64,000 nucleotides of DNA from Cymbidium sinense (GCA_021442155.1 CM038221.1:25791906-25855905); one strand, 5' to 3'; positions 23,346 to 35,719 are shown, numbered from the stretch's first letter. The notes: a model not told the origin generated them from the sequence alone. Made by a program: numbers and translations.

Positions 23346-24299
23346 TTGTAGAAGACAATGGTTAGCATAAAATTGCCCTACCATTCATTCTACAAACATA
23401 CATCCTAACATCCAGACTAAAACATATATATCAGAAACAAAAGTAAGCATCAAACGATGCTCGCCCAAAGCTAAAGCTAGAAGTGGTAACTTAGCCTAAT
23501 GTGTGTGCTTTGGAGGTTTGTGTGGTATGCTTAGTTATGCCTTTAAGTTAGAAATTTCTAAGTGTGAAGCATGTTTAACTTAAAGGAGGATTTCATTTAA
23601 GTGATTTAATTTTTTTGGGTTGATTTTATTTTATGTTTTGATTGGGTTCAAGTGAATCCTACAATTAATTACTAAGTTATAAAAAGAGGGAAAGAGAAGA
23701 GAATTTCTATTTCTTTCCCTAACCTAAGTAATTTCTAAAGTGGATTCATGTTTTTGGTTTTATTTAGTGAATATTTTAAGTGTTATAGTTAATCCTAAGT
23801 TTAGATGAACTCTAAACAAACCTATTCAAAAGAAAGGCATTTTAAGATTAAATAAAATAAACCAAGTTCATAAAACATACATCACTTCATTTATTTCCCA
23901 ACATGTATAACATGCATATGAATGAGTCCTAAACATATCTATACATACAAATGAGAATATTTAACACACTTTTTGATGCATGCTATGTAGTTTGAGATTA
24001 AGCAGTGGATTAATTAGGGAAAATTAGCAAATTAAAATTTCTAATAAAACCCAAAATCAGAGAAAGATAATTCAAAATCCATTAAAACTAATTTTAGAAT
24101 ATTCTAGATTGAATTATCTTTCAGTGGCAATTTTTCTCATATTTTTTTGATTTTTCTTTAGAGAGATATGAATTTTTAAAGTTTAAGTACTTAATTAGAA
24201 TTAAATAAACTCTAATTAATCCCTCAATCCCACAGTATGCCATGCATAAGCTGGCTCATATATGCTTTACATGTGTCAACCTGTTAGTGGTAACTTAAA

Positions 24300-24330
24300 C
24301 GTATTGTCATAGCGACACGTGGCGGCAGCG
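24300..24330 (-). promoter_or_regulatory. G-box/ABRE-like motif in E2 3' LTR
   Basis: ACACGTGGC at 24315-24323 contains the G-box CACGTG in the GC-richer box conserved among the LTRs. In the E2 5' LTR the equivalent (about 44400-44430) is altered. Confidence 0.4.
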
Positions 24331-25379
24331 CTACGCTCTTTGGTATCCGCCATTCGATAAATGATCGAATGGATAGGATTTAATCTGAGGTTTTAAAGGG
24401 ATAAAATCAGATATAAAATAGGATTTAATCTCATCCATCCATCCAAAATGTGTGGATGGATGGCCAGAGATCATCCCTGTTCTTCCCTTAGGAATAATGG
24501 AGACCGTCCACGCACCATCTAACCATAATGGCAAGCATATTTAACAGTTAAAATCTCATGCCATTAAAATTTCTTTTGCAAAGGACCAACACACATGGAG
24601 TTTAGTGATCAGAAAATGTCTAACCTTGCTAGAGGTGATCACCAGCACTCTATTTTGTAGGAGGAGCTTCATCTAGTTTAGACAAAGCTATGGTGAAAGT
24701 ATTAGCTCTTGAGGTTGAGTGGATAACTCTATGAACCAACCCCTCCTTAGCTTCCTTGCAACTTTGATGAAATTAGATCTCCCCTTGCCTTTATAAATTA
24801 AGAGAGAGCTTAGGTAAGCTCGACTTGGTCCCCTGAGGGAGTGTGCATAGGGAATTGGCTTGATTTGGTGTGTGGAGAAAATTTGCAAATCAATGGAGAT
24901 CCCCTATTTTCACTTGAGGAAAACTGAGAATGGAAAATTCAAAATCCTTCTAGGAAGCATAGGATCACTCAAGAATGGCTCCTAACACTCTATGTTACTC
25001 AATCGAATTAGCCTCTATTAGAATTGAAGGGAATTAGGGAGAGTATATCTCCCCTTATGGCAATCAGACAGCTGAAGCTCTACTTGCCATTTCCATCCAA
25101 CTGACCTTAGGCAATGGGTTGTTTGGTCTGTTAAAAGCTTGCACATGGTCATTTTGGGCTAAGGAGTGGAGTGGTAATCTCCCATGTGCTTCAAAACAAG
25201 TGGAGGGAGGTTTTCCTTATGGCCAATTTGAGCCATGTGCTCGATTTTGGCCTTGAGTCAAGTTGGGCTGATACAAAACCATTGAGTTGGGTGCACCACC
25301 CTCCGTAGGGTTTACTTGACCTATTAAGAAAGTATCAAGTAGATATGAAGAGGGTTTGACCAAATTCCCATGGATTTGA

Positions 25380-26360
25380 CCAAAATTTGTTCTATGTCCT
25401 AAGGGTAGAATAATTATTTGGCTGATTTTTGAATTTGGATATGTTGGGTATGTTGAGAAAATAGGTTTGGCAAAGTTTCATTAGATTTGGATTTCATTTG
25501 GCATGGTTTGACTCATGTTGAACTATTTAGGTCAAAATGGGTCAACTTGGGTCAAGTTGACCAATTGGTCAAATTGGGTCAAACCAAGTATTGGTTCAAG
25601 TTTGTATGACCATTTAAAATATTTTGGTTTCTTTGGTTTGATTCAATTTGGTTTAGGTTTGAATTTGGTTCATATGACTTCATTTAGGTCAAATGGGTCA
25701 AGTTGACCAATTTGACCCATTTGACCTATTTGAGCTAGGTTATGGGTAGGTTTAGGTTTGGTTAGTCATATGAAGTGGATTGGTATCTTTGTTTCCAATC
25801 AATTTTGGTTAAGTTTGAATTTGGCTCAACATGACCCTTTAGGTCAAGTTCGGTTCAAGGTTAATTGGGCTAAGTTAGCTCTTCTTGGCCAATTGAGGCT
25901 TTGGTCAAGTTCAACAAGTGATTTGGAATGAACTTGACCCATTGATTTCAATCAATTTGGCTTAGATCAAGTTTTGACACATTTTTACTTTTTAGGTCAA
26001 GTTGGGTCAACTTGGGTCAAGTGGAATTGGGTTAGGCTCAAATGTTGACTTGGTCAAGTTCAAACATAGTTCATTAATGAACTTAGATCATTGGTTTAAA
26101 TCAATTTGGCCTAAGGATTTTGGCTATGTTAGGTTTCATTTTGGCTAAGTATTTGGTCAACCCTTAGTTTGATTGTTTGACCCAATTTGATTTATTGATC
26201 ATCTCATGATGATAATATGAGAGAGCATATGTGTGTTTGATTCAATCCAATTTGGTTAGGATTTGAATTTTGCTCATAAGGGTACTTTAGGTCACTTTGG
26301 GTCAAGTGAGCCTAAGTAGGTCAGATGGCTTGGTCAAAGCTTGATTTGAGTTTGACTGAA
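25380..26360 (-). promoter_or_regulatory. dense GGTCAA/TTGACC field in E2 3' LTR
   Basis: GGTCAA and TTGACC words alternate, for example 25530-25590 and 25685-25735. This is the same field as in L2 and L3. Confidence 0.4.
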
Positions 26361-26559
26361 CTTGTATATGGACTTATGATTGAAATATAAATCCATTTGC
26401 AAGTGGTTTGAAATCAAATGGGTTTTGTTTCATTTGATAATTTCATATTCAAAGGAAGAACATGAATGGATTTGGGGTTTGATTTTTGAATTGAGTTTTG
26501 GTTAAGTGAGTGAAGTTCGTATTTATATTTGGATTCAAGATTGTGGGGTTGATTGAATC

Positions 26560-27370
26560 ATGAAGGGAAATCAAGAGTTTGGCTTGATTTGAAATTGATT
26601 TGGCTAAGTCAAAGGTTTTGGCTTGAAAGGCTTAGGTTGGATTTTAAATGAGTTTGAGTTTGATTTTTGGAATTAGTTTTGATTGTTTGAATTTATATTT
26701 GATTTATATATTTGAATATAAATGAGAATATAAATGGATTATGAGAAAATTTGATGAATTTAGAATGATTTGATCATGATTTAAGCTAAGTCCTTAGAAG
26801 AGAATTTAAAGGGCATAAGAAATTTGGGAGTTTGGAGATTCAATTTTGAATCTGATTTGATTGATTTATATTTATATTTCATTCATATATGTGAATATAA
26901 ATGAGAGTATAAATGAGTTATGAGAAAATCCCATGAATTTGAATTAATTTAGATTTTATTTTGGCTAAGTCCTTAAGAGGGAAATTAAGGACTTCAGAAG
27001 GCTGTTAAATTTGGAATTTAATTTTTCAGATTTGATTTGATTTATTTGTATTTATATTTCAGTTATATATGTGAATATAAATGAGAATATAAATGAGTTA
27101 AGAGAAAATCCCATGAATTTTAATTGATTTAGATTTGATTTTGGCTAAGTCTATGAAGGAAAATTTAAAGGACTCATGAAACTTTATGAATTGATTTTAA
27201 ATTTTGAGTTTAGTTTGATTAGTTTGAATTTATATTTCATTTATATATGTGAATATAAAAAGGAATATAAATGAATTATGAGAAAATCTCATGAGTTTGA
27301 GTTGGTTTGATCATGATTTAGGCTAAGTCCTTAAAAGAAGATTAAGGACTTAAGAAAGATTTGGACTTAA
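26560..27370 (-). repeat. ~178-bp tandem units in E2 3' LTR (about 4 copies)
   Basis: TTATATTT(C/G)ATTTATATAT-type text with GTGAATATAAA recurs near 26695, 26872, 27050 and 27228, each followed by GAGAAAAT and GGCTAAGTC. Spacing is about 178 bp. Confidence 0.8.
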
Positions 27371-27704
27371 AATTTCATTCATGGGTTTCAATCATGGATT
27401 TCAATTATGGCTTTCAATCATGTGGTATTGATTTGAATTTGGAGAAAATTAAATAAGATTGATTTGGAGTTTGACTTGAAGGAAGGAAAGTGAGGAGTGG
27501 TTCAAGCTAATGGTAGACAAATTCTTGTAAGACCCCTAAGGCATGACCTATTCCTATGGCTAACTCTTCTAAGTCTCTAGGGCTATGTTGAGTGTCCACC
27601 TCATCACTAGATGTGTCTTAAGACTAAGGAACTCTTAAATTCTAAGAGGAGTCCTATGTCTAAGATGGAGGGTTTGAGAGCTCATTCTAAAAATGAGTTC
27701 AACA

Positions 27705-30244
27705 AAGGGTACCCAATAAGTGTGGTGTGATTGACAAGGAACACCGCGATTGGTGTTGACAAAATCAACAACAAGAATCACAAGCACTAGACAATCCTGA
27801 ACCCAAGGTGTAGAAATAATCCAGAGCTTAGTGCGATGTGGCTCTACTTATGTCATGGACATGAGAGAGGGAAGGAGGAATCCACTAAGGGATACCTTCC
27901 ACTAGGGAAGTAGGTTCAAGTCATCCACAAGGGGATGAGATGTTTGATTTTATTTGAGTCTCACTAAGGAGAATTTTCCACTAGGGAAGAGAGTTGAATT
28001 TGTTTTAATTTTTAGATTTGCATTTTATTATGGACCTTGTTGGTTTATGATGGACACTAGAGTCACGAGGCCTACCTTCATTTACCAATCCAAAAGGGTA
28101 GTCTACTAAACACGTAGTAGGACTAGCCAACCAAAGGGATGCCTTTCAGTATGCAGTAGTTATACTTAGGAAGAAAGCATAGTAGACTTACATCCTCCAA
28201 AGTAGGGACCAGTTGCTAGGGTAATCTATTGGTAAGGAAACAGATTGAGCCCATCCTAGGGCTGACTATTGAGTGAATGTCACTGGGGGACTTAGACCAA
28301 CTCAAAGATAGTCAAGATTAATTTCATTTTTTTTAGATTTATTTTGATTGATTCTGTTTATTTACGATGGATCACACTGAGAAGGAGCTCATATCAGCCT
28401 AGACCTATCTCAGATTTACTGAATCAAAGGGAGTAGTTTATCGATCGATGGGAGAACTATCCGACTAAAGGAGTGCCTTTCGGTGTGCAATGATCAATTG
28501 AATGGAAGAAAGCTCAGGGACTCATATCTTCCACTACAGAAGACCACTGGGGTGATTGATTGCTTTGGGCAACAAACCAAACCCGACCAAAGGCTGCCCA
28601 TCGATTTGCGACAATCATGCTAGAAAGTATGCATCATAGCCTTACTTCTTCTAAAGTGGAATGATTGCCAGGGTAACCCATTTGTAACAAAATAGATTGA
28701 ACCTGACCTAAGGTTGACTATGGAGTGAGTACCGACCCGGGGATTTATCTCAACTCAGGTAGTCAGGTAATTCTTATAGGGAGTTCTACTAACACTACCC
28801 TAAAGATAGGATGCTTGCTTAGGAAAAAGGGGCCCTTTGGGGGTATGAATTTCTAATCCACAGGAGAATTAATTTTGTTTATTTTATTTAGTTTATTTAT
28901 TGTGGATCCTATTAGTTTGTGAGGGATCATACTGAGAAGGAGCATATATCAGCCTAGACTTATCTTAGATTTATGAACTAAGGGAGAATCGGCACATTCA
29001 CTGAACAAATTATCTAACCACAGGGGTGGCTACTAGGAAAGGGGAACTGTCCAATCCAAGAGTAACCTGTGTAGTGTCTAAATGGGGTCGCAAAGGATGA
29101 GATTCAAAGAGAGTGCCCATAGAGGATGGGGCCGCTAAGGGCCCTGGCGAAGATGACATGGCTAGTTATATATAAAATAGGTATTCGTTGGCCAACTCAA
29201 GGAGAAAATGCGGGGACTCACATCTACCAAGAGTGGTATATCCACCGGGTGAGTTACTATCAGCATAGCGAACATCAACTAACCTAAGGTTCCCGTAAGT
29301 ATGCAATAATCAGCCTAGGAAGAAAGCTTGGGGACTCACATCCTTCTATAGCGAAATTGATTGCTGGGATAGTCTATCTCCATTTTGATAGGTGTTATCC
29401 GACCTAGGGTGGCTACTGAGTGAATGCCATTGGGGACTTATATCAGCTCAAAGTAGCTAAGAGGAAAGGAACCTCTGGGGGAATTATCCTAAACCTCAAA
29501 TATACTCGTTCTAGTTAGATCATGATGATTAGTTCAAGAAGAAAGCTCAAGGACTCACATCTTCTTAAATAAAATTAACATGTGGTAGCTTACTGGCTAG
29601 GCAGTGAAGTCTACTATACTAACAAGGTGCTCGTTGATTTATAATGGTCAAGTTAGGAAGAAAGTGTGGGGACTCACATCTTCCAAACAAGTGACCACTG
29701 GGGTGACATACTAACGAGGTAGCATGTAGACCCGACCTAGAGCAGCTAATTAGTGAGTTCCACAAGGGACTTGTTCCCACATCAAATAGCTCAAGACAAA
29801 ATATTTGTGTTTCTTTTTAAGTATGTGTTAAAAGGAATAGAACGCCTCTGGGGGACTCTTATACCTACCTTAAACATGCTAGGGGATTTGTTGAAATGGT
29901 GTCATGGATGGCAACCGGGAATCTCAGCATTAAGAAAGGATGCTGCTTGAGTTCTTTTACACCTAACTTAATTACGCTAATAAAAAAAGAACACCTCTCG
30001 AGTTTTCTTACACCTATTCTAATAGTGCCAGGAGATTGTGTTTATGTTATGAAAGAGGGATAGGATGCCACTGGGGGACTCTTACACCTACGCTAAACAC
30101 ATCACGGCAGATTCGCAAGACAAGCAAATAACACTTCGAAAGAAGAGAAGATTTGATGAATGGAATTAGATTTTTGTTCTTTTTATTTATAATTATTTTT
30201 AAACATGATTTATTTCATGGATAATATTTCTTTAGGTATCTCAT
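27705..30244 (-). repeat. E2 3' noncoding region with recurring hairpin units
   Basis: It lies between the end of integrase and the 3' LTR, with no coding capacity beyond a chance frame at 29753-29950. It is built of diverged repeats, each with AGGAAGAAAGC...GGGGACTCACATCTTCC on +. Perfect stems are at 28503-28533 (TGGAAGA/TCTTCCA), 29536-29566 (AAGAAGA/TCTTCTT) and 29656-29684 (GGAAGA/TCTTCC), all with 17-nt loops. The phrase 'GGGGGACTCTTACACCTA' also recurs near 29850 and 30080. E0 and E3 have the same type of region. Tandem repeats in 3' untranslated regions are known in this lineage. Confidence 0.75.
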
Positions 30245-31480
30245 TAATTGGAAGCATCGAGTATTCCCCTTTACAATCAATATGCCGATAAGATCCTCCT
30301 TGGTAGGCCTTCTCTATGACATAGGGGCCTTCCTAAGTGGGTCAAACTTTTCTCTCATCTTTTGAAGGGCAATAGTTAGTCTCTTTAGGACTAACACAAG
30401 TTCTCTTACTCAGAAAGACCTAGGGCAGACTAGCTTATTGTGAGCTTGAATCATTTTATTTAACCTCGAGATGCATGCAGTAACTCTCCTCCAAACCTTT
30501 CTAATCACAACTTTGCATTCGCTCTGTGAGTGATCTTACCCAATGCTATCCTTAGTGATGGGAGTTAAACTTCTAAAGGTAGAATAGCTTCAGACCCATA
30601 CACTAAGGAAAATGGGGTAGACTGAGTTGGAGTTCGGTATGTGGTGCGGTAGGCCCATAAAGCTTCAACCAACTGCTCATTCCACTACCGCTTGTTATCA
30701 TCAAGAGTCTTCTTCAATATCTAGATGAGCATTTTGTTGAATGCTTTTGCTAAGCCATTTTCTTTGGGATAGTAGATGGTGGAGTATCTCTAATCTATAC
30801 CGTGTCTTCTAGCAAAATTGTTGATCTTCATGTTTTTGAATGAAGTATCATTATCGAATATAATTCATTGAGGCACCCTGAACCTATATATGATATGGTT
30901 CCTGAAAAACTGAAGAACATGCTAAGCTATGACCTCTCTGAGTGGGACAGCTTCTGTCTACTTGGAAAAGTAGTTGGAAAGATGAGATGATCCTTAGAAG
31001 GGAGGAGAACCCACAATGTCATACCAACACTTGAATGGCCATGAGGCCAATGTAGGGTGTAGAACGTTGGGTGGTTGGTGGAGGACCACAATATGAGCCT
31101 AACATTGATGGTATCTCTTACCTACATCCATGTAGTCTGTAATCATCGCAGGCCAGTAATATCCTAGAATCTTGATCTTCATCTTCGGATTGAATTAATG
31201 TGCTCCGCATAGACCTAAATGTCCCTCAATTATAATGCCATGGGCTTCATGTTTGTCTAAACAATATAACCACATTTGGTCAAAGGACTGTTGGTATAGG
31301 GTGCCATCAATGAGAGCATATGAGAGAGCTCTCTATTTCACCTGATGGGCTTATGACTTTTCTTGAGGTAGTTTTCTGGTGTTCAAGTAATCTATGAATG
31401 GTTGCCTCCAATCCAACTCCTTATCTATTTTGGCAATGACAACCTCCCCTTCAAGAGAAATGAGCTCATCTTCTGGACAT
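30245..31480 (-). pseudogene. pol: E2 integrase (inactive)
   Basis: On the minus strand it starts in the spacer before the zinc domain, then LIDGTLYQQSFDQMW, YCLDKHEAHGI and the second pair of the HHCC motif near YHQC (first Cys now Tyr). The core follows: FDNDTSF carries the second catalytic Asp. The first Asp (T-D-Y-F-S-K in the family) is missing from PTT..FSK, and the Glu of NGLAEAFN is Lys (NGLAKAFN). It closes with [24 protein letters not shown] and, near 30250, the pol C-terminus. Integrase would insert the DNA copy into the chromosome; two of three catalytic residues are gone, with stops and frameshifts throughout. Confidence 0.8.
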
Positions 31481-32330
31481 GTTGGTATGTAGCACCAGCA
31501 TTTTTGAGGCTGAAAGGCATGACCCTATAATAGAAGATTTCGATCGGGGTTTGAAAAGCAATGTTTCTTTCATCTTTAGGAGACATCTTGATTTGGTTAT
31601 AGCCAAAAGACCCATCCATGAAAGAGAAAATTGCATGAGATGAGGTGATGTTTATCATTAATTCTAGTGTAGGAAGAGGAAACTCATCCTTAGGACATGC
31701 CTTATTTAAGTCCCTAAAATTGACGCATATGCAAATTTGTCCATACTTCTTCTTAATTGGGATGACACTAGCTAACTAGGTAGTATATTTTTCTTTCCTA
31801 ATAAAACTAGCATTGATCAATTTCTTGACTTCAGAAATAACCTATTATTCGATTTCTAATCGCATGCATCTAGGAGTTTGCTTAATAGGGGTAGCATTAG
31901 GATTTGTTGTAGCTTGTGGACTACTAGGTCAGGAGATAATCCAAGCATCTCTTCATAACTCTATGTAAAATAGTCTTTAAACTCAATCAATAACCTAACT
32001 ATGTCATTCATTTCTTCTTCATTCAGCAACAAACTGATGTACGTCGAGCGTGAATTTTCTTCTATCCCGAGGTTGATTTCTTTAAGCTTGTCAATTATTG
32101 AATGTATCTCCTCTTCAAATTTTGGTGATGCCTCTTTGATTTGGAGATCATCTGGATCATCTGGATCATCTGAGATTTCTAAACACACATTATCATAAGA
32201 GTTGGTATTATGTGAGAAGAACCTATTAGATTCCAAATAATTGTTAATAACTAAGCAATAATCATCATCATCGACTAGACCCACTGTACTGAATCCTAGT
32301 CTTGCTCTTGATTATGCTTCCCTGCCTGTA
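31425..32330 (-). pseudogene. pol: E2 reverse transcriptase, truncated before the catalytic motif
   Basis: The frame at 31961-32284 is the pre-RT segment (FEEEIHSIIDKLKEINLGI, LIEFKDYFT). The stretch 31660-31960 gives RCMRLEIE, ICVNFRDLNKACPKDEFPLP. The frame at 31425-31658 gives SFMDGSFGYNQIKMSP, AFQTP and MPFSLKNAGATYQ. Directly after ATYQ (about 31480) the sequence jumps to text found in E0 just before integrase (about 48998 and 49081). The YxDD motif, thumb and both RNase H regions, about 1.4 kb measured on E0, are deleted. Confidence 0.85.
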
Positions 32331-33168
32331 TTGTTCCATAGCTTTTCAAAGTACTCTGACCTATGCTTAGATCATGTATGAGGACTTAAACCTTTTTGTA
32401 TAAGATTATGAACATAAGGAGAGTACAAGTCAAATGGTAATTCCATTAATTATTTAAATGTATCCTCCTCAAGTTCTACATCAACTTCAGGACTTGAGGA
32501 TGATTATCCCAAAAAGAATATCTTCGGCTTCATATCACTAGAAGACTTAGGGACTTCCATAACTACTAAACCTTCAACTTTTTGAGATGTATGTGAGGTT
32601 AGGCTAAGGTTCCCATATACTACCTAATAGTTTCACATAAACTTGATTCAAATACTTTTCTTTGTCTGGAGGCCTGGTCTTCATCTTTGTCTAGATCGAA
32701 AGTCACCTCCAATGGAGCTCATTGAGAGATGTTGGCTGGTATACTAATCACATTTAACACATCCTCCAAGCTGGATTCCAAGTCTATGTGAATAGTAGGG
32801 GTACTCCTATGAACTCGAACATGACCTCTATTGGTTGATGACCAACCAGGGGGTCATCCACCTCTGGAACTGCCTTTGGAACTACCTCTATTTTCGCCTC
32901 TGCCTCTACCTGGTGGAGGTTGAGCCATCCTACCCAGATGTCTATATAATGGAATGAATTGTGGGTGGATTGTAATATGCGGATCTATTTCTTCTTCAAT
33001 TCCCTTTTCTTGTTCATTTGAATTTTTATTTTTCTTTTCTTTTTTCTTTTGGGTTTTCTTTTTCTTCATTTTCTTTTTCTTTTGAATTTGAGTTTTGTCC
33101 AAGTTCATGAGAAAGGGTGTTTTAAGGAAGATAGTAGGTGCATCTTCATAAATCTCAACCTCTAACAA
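32331..33168 (-). pseudogene. pol: E2 Lys-rich linker and spacer between protease and RT
   Basis: The frame at 32854-33168 begins MLEVEIYEDAP, passes a long Lys/Gln/Glu stretch and ends in a Gly/Arg-rich tail (PPPGRGRGENRG). Its E0 counterpart is at 19463-19722. The remaining spacer to 32331 is degenerate. Confidence 0.65.
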
Positions 33169-33530
33169 AATGGCTTTTCATCTCCATTGACAGATTCAAT
33201 CCCATCTTTTGAACTTGATGCACGATGGAGGGAGGATGGAATTATCTTGTCGGCTATCACGAGAAAAGTAGTGAATGAAGTTCCCCAGAAGAAGGTCTTT
33301 ATCTATGAAGGTGATACTTTGAGCTTCTTTTGTGTAATGTGCCTCCTCACCTATAGCATTCAGTTAAGCTAAGCATATTTTAGGGGGCCTTGATTTGTGA
33401 TTCCCTCATCTCTTTAGATAAGATAATGGGATTGTATATGCTTAGCTTAGATGGCAACTTTCTTAAGTGAGATAGGACATTATAGTCAACCTTGAGCTGA
33501 TCCTCCACAAGCATATCCAAGGGTGGAGCA
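33150..33530 (-). pseudogene. pol: E2 protease remnant with internal deletion
   Basis: On the minus strand it reads VEDQLKVDYNVLSHLRKLPS, KLSIYN and, in another frame, FIDKDLLLGN, then jumps to ILPPSCIKF. The E0 frames at 18829-19458 show the order. The part between LLLGN and the C-terminal motif, which would hold the catalytic Asp, is deleted. The + strand frame at 33187-33372 is a shadow. Confidence 0.65.
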
Positions 33531-34490
33531 TCTTATGGAGGGGCTTCTCGATCCTCTGCACCAATGACTTGTTTCCCTCTATCTTGAGGTGTTGCCCTAG
33601 GAGGTAGAACCTTGCCACTATGGAGGTTGACTTCGATGATCTCTTGTGGTAGGGTAATGGAAGGTTCTACCTACACATTAGGCTCACCTATAGCTTCTCT
33701 TATGGGACCCTCAAAATCGATGATTCCAAGTCTATCTCAAGAGGTGAACCCATAGTATTCAGAGTAGGAAATTCTAACTCTGAATTAGAAAGAGGAAGAT
33801 CAGAAGTATTATAGTTATTTTGACATGAAGAGTTATCATTTGGAATAGAAGAAGATAACCCATCAGAAGTGACACAGATGTAATTCAAACTAGCTTTATT
33901 CTTCAATTTCTTGGATTTATTTTGAGGTACAAAGTAGAAATCAAGTAAAGTGAGTGGGGTAAAGGATTTGATGCCCTTATTCATCAATACAAGAGTTCTA
34001 CTAGTAGAAGAAGAAGAAGAAGAACTAGTTGAAGTGGAAGAAGTCGTGTGTGCATTTGCATAGGTCGGAGGTCGGACTCATATGGTTGCTATGGGTTATC
34101 CGTATCACACTACCGCGTTGAGCTCCCCTTTCCTTGAGTTGGCACTGGCAACTTGCAAACCTTCCTTGATGTTGGAGGTTTGAGCTGACTCAGGCACCTA
34201 CAAGGAAAGCTTATTGATCTTCTATATGATCTTCTTAGAGGTTTTAGATAAAGAAATATCCCAACCTTCTTTGGTTTTGGAAAGATCACATGCATCCCCA
34301 AGGATTACCCTAATGGAATTAGATGGTTATTCCACAAGGTATTCCTTTGGGATAACAACAATACCTATCTTGAAGCTATGTTCAAGCTATCCGTTGAATG
34401 TGAAGCAATCTTCTAAAACATGGCCTAGCAACGATGGTAGGGGCAAAAGTTTCGATCATGACTTTTTCTTACTTCCTTCGGTCTCTTAGG
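33530..34490 (-). pseudogene. gag: E2 gag C-terminal part and gag-protease spacer
   Basis: Starting near 34430 it has CPYH then, after a frameshift, GHVLEDC: a knuckle-like Cys/His motif of the capsid protein. The frames at 34110-34301 and 33700-33987 (minus) follow, rich in Ser, Asn and Leu, with a poly-(AGA/TTC) microsatellite at about 34005-34022. The homologous E0 text is 2140-2999. Confidence 0.65.
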
Positions 34491-34879
34491 CTTGAGTAGC
34501 TAAAAATCAGGCTTCTTTAAGAGATTCTTAAAGATCTTCCTAATTACTTACCTCTTAAATGAATAAAGTTTATTAAGCTTATCTAAAAGAGTAGGTGGAC
34601 CATAGCTACCTAGTAGTGGGAATGTGTGCCGCTGCTGTTAGTGATATGGCTGAGGAGGCGACGGTGCTCTCCATGGAGACTATTATGGAGGCCGATAGGG
34701 TTGCCTCAGTGTTGGCAAAGATGGTGGAGGCTGTTGAGGTCGTGGTCTCTCAGACTGATCTCTGGCTGGCCCTTATCTACCATTGTTACTATTTCTGGCT
34801 TCTTCTCATAGACCTTCTGTGGCTTTGCTTTAGGCAATTGGGCTTGAAAAGGCAACTGTTTTCCTCTCCTTATAGACTA

Positions 34880-35460
34880 GCCACCTTGTTGATTAGCTTC
34901 TCAAATATTTTGATAGTAAGCCCTTAAGCATGAAGGCGACCGGGCCATGGATATTCTTTAAAAGAATCTCAATGGCATGTTGTTCAGATAGTTGTGGCTT
35001 GCATTTCATACTCATGTTATGCCATCGAGAATATAATCAACAAGGGACTCACCTTTATGTTATTGTGCTACAACAAGATCACCTACAGTAACCCTTTGCT
35101 GAGCTTCAGTATTCTTCTTGATAAAGAGTTGCTCTAACTCAACAAATATCTTTACTGAACCTTTGGGAAGTTTAGCATACCAATCAAAAAAAATCCCTCG
35201 TAGGCTACTAATGAAGAGGCGGAATAGCAAAGCATCCCTGCCACTAGCGTTGCAACAACTGGTCCTGAAGTGTGCTATATGCTACCTTGGGTTTTCACTG
35301 CCATCAAAGCTTTTTAAGGAAGGTGGCACAAAACCCTTGGAATATTGGTTTGCATTGAATTCCATCGGTAGGGTTTACCCATTGGAACTGATGATCCTCC
35401 CCAGGCTTGAGCCAACACTTCCTTCACATGCTGCTCAACCATGGATATGATGTCTTTTTC
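34880..35460 (-). pseudogene. gag: E2 gag capsid (retrotransposon gag) domain
   Basis: From 35329 downward one frame runs with only two stops to about 35015: VPPSLKSFDGSENPR, HIAHFRTSC, FDWYAKLPKGSVKIFVELE, FIKKNTEAQQR and ESLVDYI. These are the landmarks of the plant retrotransposon gag domain (PF03732-type), which assembles the virus-like particle around the RNA. A frameshift follows and the domain ends near 34900, joined to a spacer homologous to E0 from 1839. The + strand frames at 34595-34927 and 35118-35450 are shadows. Confidence 0.8.
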
Positions 35461-35719
35461 TTATATGGAGGTACTTTCCAGTACCTTCCTATACATTCTA
35501 GTGCTACCTTGCTTAATGGGAGGTAAGGTCTTGGCTTAGTCCAAGACATGCACTAACTCTGGCTAACTAATGTCGGCTGTAGTAGGACGAACTACTAGAG
35601 CTTATTTCTAAAGTACTAAAATTATTGCTAACAGGTCCTCAAGCTAGCATGCCATCCTATCGAAGGTGTTGTGTTGATTGGGCAGAATCTTCCTAATCAA
35701 CCTCATCACCTTCCATGTC

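Larger units (their letters stand above)
21284..27704 (-). repeat. E2 3' LTR (6.4 kb, with a 1.37-kb deletion)
   Basis: On + it starts TATGGTGAAAAATATT and ends GTTCAACA (27697-27704). Relative to the 5' LTR of E2 it lacks the block corresponding to 42726-44100; the break at about 23990 lies in a shared AGTT, which suggests microhomology-mediated deletion. L2 and L3 have the block, so this copy lost it. It keeps TATAAGG (reversed, 22869-22875), the GAA tract (22940-23005), the inverted repeat (23263-23345), CACGTGGC (24316-24323), a TTGACC field (25380-26360) and ~178-bp tandem units (26560-27370). Small frames inside have no recognisable product. Confidence 0.9.

Noticed and set aside
27705..27725. 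Polypurine tract beside the E2 3' LTR
   Set aside because: In the element's sense it reads TTGGGTACCCTT (E3: TAGGGGTCCTTT), which is not a purine run. Either decayed or unusual; not called.
34595..35450. Two 110-codon + strand frames
   Set aside because: They are antisense shadows of the E2 gag, whose capsid motifs read clearly on the minus strand.
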